A DNA stretch of 64,000 nucleotides from JBNFVY01 sp049943335. GTDB taxonomy: Bacteria; Pseudomonadota; Alphaproteobacteria; Rhodobacterales; Rhodobacteraceae. A model generated the notes under the pieces. That model searched no databases. It was not told where the DNA came from and saw only the letters and a list, made by a program, of their open reading frames with translations. Location: positions 19,076 to 83,075 of the forward strand of contig NZ_JBNFVY010000012.1 in assembly GCF_049943335.1 (NCBI RefSeq), read 5' to 3'. The position numbers and the translations under genes were made by a program. Of this stretch, positions 60,649 to 64,000 are shown piece after piece. Numbering within the stretch: position 1 is the stretch's first letter; every line of letters starts with the position of its first letter.

Positions 60649-63495
60649 ATGACCACGTTTACCCCTTCGACCTACGATCCCTATGATTTCGCCAATCGCC
60701 GCCATATCGGCCCAAGCCCGGCCGAGATGGAAGAGATGCTGAAAACCATCGGGGTACCCACGTTGGATGCCCTGATTGACGAAACGGTGCCGATGGGGAT
60801 CCGCCAGATGGAACCGCTGGGCTGGGGGCCGTCGACCGAGCACCACGTGCTGGAGGAAATGCGCAAGGTGGCGAAAAAGAACAAGGTTCTGACGTCGCTG
60901 ATCGGTCAAGGGTACTATGGCACCGCCACGCCCCCGGCGATCCAACGCAATATCTTGGAAAACCCGGCCTGGTACACCGCCTACACGCCCTATCAGCCCG
61001 AGATCGCGCAGGGCCGACTTGAGGCGCTGTTGAATTTCCAGACAATGGTCAGCGATCTGACGGGCCTGCCTGTCGCAAACGCTTCGCTTCTTGACGAAGC
61101 GACGGCCTGCGCCGAGGCAATGACCATGGCAAAGCGGGCGGCCAAGTCAAAGGCCGGGGCGTTCTTCGTCGATGAAAATTGCCATCCGCAGAATATCGCC
61201 GTGATGCGCACGCGGGCTGCGCCGCTGGGCATCGATCTGCTTGTGGGGCCGGTCGAAGAATTGGACGCCACAAAGGTATTCGGGGCAATTTTCCAATACC
61301 CCGGAACCTATGGCGCACTGCGCGACGTGACACCCCAGATCCAGGATCTGCACGCAGCCAAGGCGATCGCCGTCGTTGCTTGTGATCTGTTGTCGCTGTG
61401 CTTGATCAAGGAACCTAGCGCGATGGGGGCGGATATCGCGGTCGGCAGCGCGCAGCGGTTTGGGGTGCCCTTGGGGTTTGGTGGCCCCCATGCGGGGTTC
61501 ATGTCGTGCTCGGATGCGCTGAAACGGGCGATGCCTGGGCGGATTGTCGGCGTCAGCAAGGACGCGCGCGGGGAACGGGCCTACCGCTTGGCGCTACAAA
61601 CGCGCGAACAGCATATCCGCCGCGAAAAGGCTACGTCGAACGTGTGCACGGCGCAGGCGCTCTTGGCGGTCATGGCGTCGTTCTACGCGGTGTTTCACGG
61701 GCCCGTCGGGCTGCGCGCCATCGCCGAGCAGGTCCATTTCAATGCGCATCGTCTGGCCAATGCGCTGCAGGCGGCGGGCTTTACTGTTGCACCGCAGGCA
61801 TTTTTCGACACGATCACCGTGACCGTGGGCGCGATGCAGGGCGTCATCCTGCGTTCGGCGGTGGCCGAAGGGATCAACCTGCGCAAGGTCGGTGCCGCCC
61901 AGATCGGGATATCTGTCGACGAAATGACCGATGTCGACATCTTGGCGCGTGTGCTGCGTGCCTTTGGCGTTGAGGATGCGGATTTGGTATCGGACGTGGG
62001 CATCGCGTTCCCCGATAGCCTGATCCGCCAGTCCCGCTATCTGACCCATCCGATTTTCGGGATGAACAGGGCCGAAGCGGAAATGACCCGCTACATGCGG
62101 CGCTTGGCCGACCGTGATCTGGCGCTGGACCGGGCGATGATTCCGCTGGGCTCGTGCACGATGAAGCTGAACGCAGCCGTGGAAATGATGCCAGTGACAT
62201 GGCCCGAATTCAGCAACATGCACCCTTTCGCCCCGCAAGAGCAGACCGAAGGTTATAGCGAAATGCTGGCCGATCTGTCAGCCAAACTGTGCGAGATCAC
62301 CGGCTATGACGCCATGTCGATGCAACCCAATTCGGGTGCGCAGGGCGAATATGCCGGGCTTTTGACGATCAAGGCGTATCACCGGGCAAACGGGCAGGGT
62401 GGGCGAAACATCTGCCTGATTCCGGTGTCGGCCCACGGAACCAACCCCGCCAGCGCACAGATGGTCGGCCTGAAGGTGGTGCCCGTCAAGTCGGCGGCGA
62501 ATGGCGATATCGATCTTGACGACTTTCGCGCCAAGGCCGCCGAGGCTGGCGACAAGCTGGCCGCCTGCATGATCACCTATCCGTCCACGCACGGCGTCTT
62601 CGAAGAGACGGTCAAAGACGTCTGCGACATCACTCATGAATACGGGGGGCAGGTCTATCTGGACGGGGCGAACCTGAATGCGATGGTGGGCCTGTCAAAA
62701 CCCGGCAAGATCGGCAGTGACGTCAGCCACCTGAACCTGCACAAGACCTTCTGTATTCCCCATGGCGGCGGCGGGCCGGGCATGGGGCCGATCGGCGTGA
62801 AAAAGCACCTTGCCCGGTTCCTGCCAGGCCACCCGGAAACGGGCGGCGACTGCGGGCCGGTATCGGGCGCGCCCTTCGGCAGTGCTTCGATCCTTCCGAT
62901 CAGCTGGGCCTATTGCAAGCTCATGGGCGGTGCGGGGCTGACGCAGGCGACCAAGGTTGCGATCCTGAATGCCAACTATATCGCCGCGCGGCTCGAGGAC
63001 GCCTATGGCGTGCTCTTCAAGGGGCGTCAGGGCCGCGTCGCGCATGAATGCATTCTGGACACCCGCCGCTTCGCTGACGTGGGGATCACCGTCGATGACA
63101 TTGCCAAGCGGCTCATGGATTGCGGCTTTCACGCGCCAACGATGAGCTGGCCGGTTGCCGGCACCTTGATGGTCGAGCCAACCGAAAGCGAAACCAAGGC
63201 GGAACTGGACCGGTTCATCACCGCCATGCTGGCGATCCGGGCCGAAATCGCCGAGGTGGAATGCGGCAACATGGACGCGGAAAATAACCCGTTGAAGCAC
63301 GCGCCCCATACGGTCAACGACCTGGTGGCGGATTGGGACCGGCCCTACACCCGCGAACAGGGCTGCTTTCCGCCGGGGGCGTTCCGGGTCGACAAGTACT
63401 GGCCGCCCGTGGGCCGGGTCGACAATGCCTGGGGGGATCGCAACCTGATGTGCACTTGCCCGCCGGTGGAAAGCTATCTGGACGCGGCCGAGTGA
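60649..63495 (+). CDS. gcvP: glycine dehydrogenase (decarboxylating), P protein
   Basis: A 948-residue single-chain P protein with both halves. The N-terminal half (residues about 1-430) includes GQGYYGTATPPAIQRNILEN. The C-terminal half holds the PLP lysine (Lys699) in LNLHKTFCIPHGGGGPG. It decarboxylates glycine and loads the rest onto GcvH. Slightly shorter than the 957-residue E. coli protein but complete. Third gene under riboswitch control. Confidence 0.97.
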   Translation: MTTFTPSTYDPYDFANRRHIGPSPAEMEEMLKTIGVPTLDALIDETVPMGIRQMEPLGWGPSTEHHVLEEMRKVAKKNKVLTSLIGQGYYGTATPPAIQRNILENPAWYTAYTPYQPEIAQGRLEALLNFQTMVSDLTGLPVANASLLDEATACAEAMTMAKRAAKSKAGAFFVDENCHPQNIAVMRTRAAPLGIDLLVGPVEELDATKVFGAIFQYPGTYGALRDVTPQIQDLHAAKAIAVVACDLLSLCLIKEPSAMGADIAVGSAQRFGVPLGFGGPHAGFMSCSDALKRAMPGRIVGVSKDARGERAYRLALQTREQHIRREKATSNVCTAQALLAVMASFYAVFHGPVGLRAIAEQVHFNAHRLANALQAAGFTVAPQAFFDTITVTVGAMQGVILRSAVAEGINLRKVGAAQIGISVDEMTDVDILARVLRAFGVEDADLVSDVGIAFPDSLIRQSRYLTHPIFGMNRAEAEMTRYMRRLADRDLALDRAMIPLGSCTMKLNAAVEMMPVTWPEFSNMHPFAPQEQTEGYSEMLADLSAKLCEITGYDAMSMQPNSGAQGEYAGLLTIKAYHRANGQGGRNICLIPVSAHGTNPASAQMVGLKVVPVKSAANGDIDLDDFRAKAAEAGDKLAACMITYPSTHGVFEETVKDVCDITHEYGGQVYLDGANLNAMVGLSKPGKIGSDVSHLNLHKTFCIPHGGGGPGMGPIGVKKHLARFLPGHPETGGDCGPVSGAPFGSASILPISWAYCKLMGGAGLTQATKVAILNANYIAARLEDAYGVLFKGRQGRVAHECILDTRRFADVGITVDDIAKRLMDCGFHAPTMSWPVAGTLMVEPTESETKAELDRFITAMLAIRAEIAEVECGNMDAENNPLKHAPHTVNDLVADWDRPYTREQGCFPPGAFRVDKYWPPVGRVDNAWGDRNLMCTCPPVESYLDAAE

Positions 63496-63564
63496 TCCGC
63501 GCGGGCCTTGAAATGGCCGGCCTGGCCATTATATTCCGTTTCACGAATTTGATGGAGGCGCACA

Positions 63565-64000
63565 ATGGCTGATGCCGTGAAACTGACATGTACCGCCTGC
63601 GGGCAGGGCAACCGCGTGCCGATGACCAAACTGTCTGCCGGCGCAAAATGCGGCACCTGCGGGGCCAAGTTGCTTGATGGCAAAGTTGCCGAACTGGACC
63701 CGTCTATCCTGGCCAAGGCGGCCCGTACAGACGATCTGCCGCTGCTGGTAGACTTTTGGGCGCCGTGGTGCGGCCCGTGCCGGATGATGGCACCGGAATT
63801 CGCCAAAGCGGCGAACTCGATGCAAGGCGAGGCGCGGTTCGCCAAGATCAATACGCAAGATTTCCCCGAGGTCAGTCAAAAGAACAACATTCGCGGTATT
63901 CCCGCGCTGATCCTCTATCAACACGGGCGCGAAGTGGCCCGTCTGGCCGGCGCGCGCCCGTCTCAGGACATCGTGGCCTTCGTCAAGCAAAACGCCGGCG
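63565..64000 (+). CDS. trxC: thioredoxin 2 (TrxC), 3' end beyond the window
   Basis: 145 residues are visible with no stop, so the gene is cut by the window edge; the family length is about 140-150, so little is missing. The N-terminal zinc ribbon has CTAC and CGTC pairs (about residues 9-35), which separates TrxC from TrxA. The active site is WAPWCGPCRMM (about residues 66-76). A GGAGG site lies seven bases before the ATG. It reduces protein disulfides, with a role in oxidative stress. It follows gcvP after 69 bases in the same direction. Confidence 0.93.
   Translation, partial: MADAVKLTCTACGQGNRVPMTKLSAGAKCGTCGAKLLDGKVAELDPSILAKAARTDDLPLLVDFWAPWCGPCRMMAPEFAKAANSMQGEARFAKINTQDFPEVSQKNNIRGIPALILYQHGREVARLAGARPSQDIVAFVKQNAG

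Overview
The window is a gene-dense, G+C-rich stretch of bacterial chromosome, almost certainly from an alphaproteobacterium of the Rhodobacterales (Roseobacter/Paracoccus-like). The evidence is a gcrA cell-cycle regulator, the smoEFGK-smoS-mtlK polyol operon known from Rhodobacter, a Rhizobium-type glycerol ABC operon (glpDSTPQUV-glpK), a MeaB GTPase, DUF1150 and DUF465 small proteins, and a Cys-less Hint protein beside an lgt cluster. Nearly all of it is core metabolism and housekeeping. I found no tRNA or rRNA genes, no intact insertion sequence, no prophage, no CRISPR array and no defence island.

Layout. 0-2.4 kb: an unknown protein, gcrA, a lone ABC-2 permease. 2.4-10.5 kb: HAD phosphatase, SorC regulator and the sorbitol/mannitol uptake and oxidation operon, with a promoter and operator-like palindrome before smoE. 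10.5-16.5 kb: acyl-CoA ligase, argD-argF, phosphate transporter, NUDIX hydrolase. 16.6-22.2 kb: gnd, hrpB, meaB, rpmB. 22.4-25.1 kb: an exported copper pair, a sirtuin deacylase, a low-molecular-weight phosphatase and a small periplasmic protein. 25.5-29.1 kb: lepA, a lineage-specific exported protein with a CTERM-like tail, a small membrane protein, an entericidin. 29.4-39.7 kb: glpR and the glycerol operon. 39.7-42.4 kb: DUF1150 and Hsp20 under a heat-shock promoter, then DUF465, purE and purK. 42.4-46.9 kb: a leftward cluster lgt, midA-type methyltransferase, pgeF, a 46-residue basic protein and the Hint protein, with ubiK divergent. 47.7-51.2 kb: ybjN-like, proC, csaA, hydroxyacid dehydrogenase, TetR. 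51.2-57.4 kb: a MORN-repeat protein, nadE, a PfkB kinase, an MBL hydrolase and a zinc peptidase. 57.5-64 kb: gltX, a tandem glycine riboswitch, gcvT-gcvH-gcvP, and a thioredoxin 2 gene cut by the window end.

How it works together. Two complete polyol routes lie 20 kb apart. Sorbitol and mannitol enter by SmoEFGK and are oxidised by SmoS and MtlK under a SorC regulator. Glycerol enters by GlpSTPQUV, is phosphorylated by GlpK and oxidised by GlpD under GlpR. The glycine cleavage genes are set by glycine through the riboswitch.

I saw no wholly new system. The most informative new observations are an apparent division of labour between the two glycerol-transporter ATPases (defects in both fall in the same ATP site), a twin 16-bp GlpR operator and a duplicated 15-bp leader before glpD, a two-class alternation in the MORN repeats with one phase slip, a Hint domain lacking its nucleophilic cysteine, a heat-shock promoter for hsp20, a small conserved-looking gene, and a group of short tandem repeats confined to the intergenic DNA of 23.5-30.5 kb.
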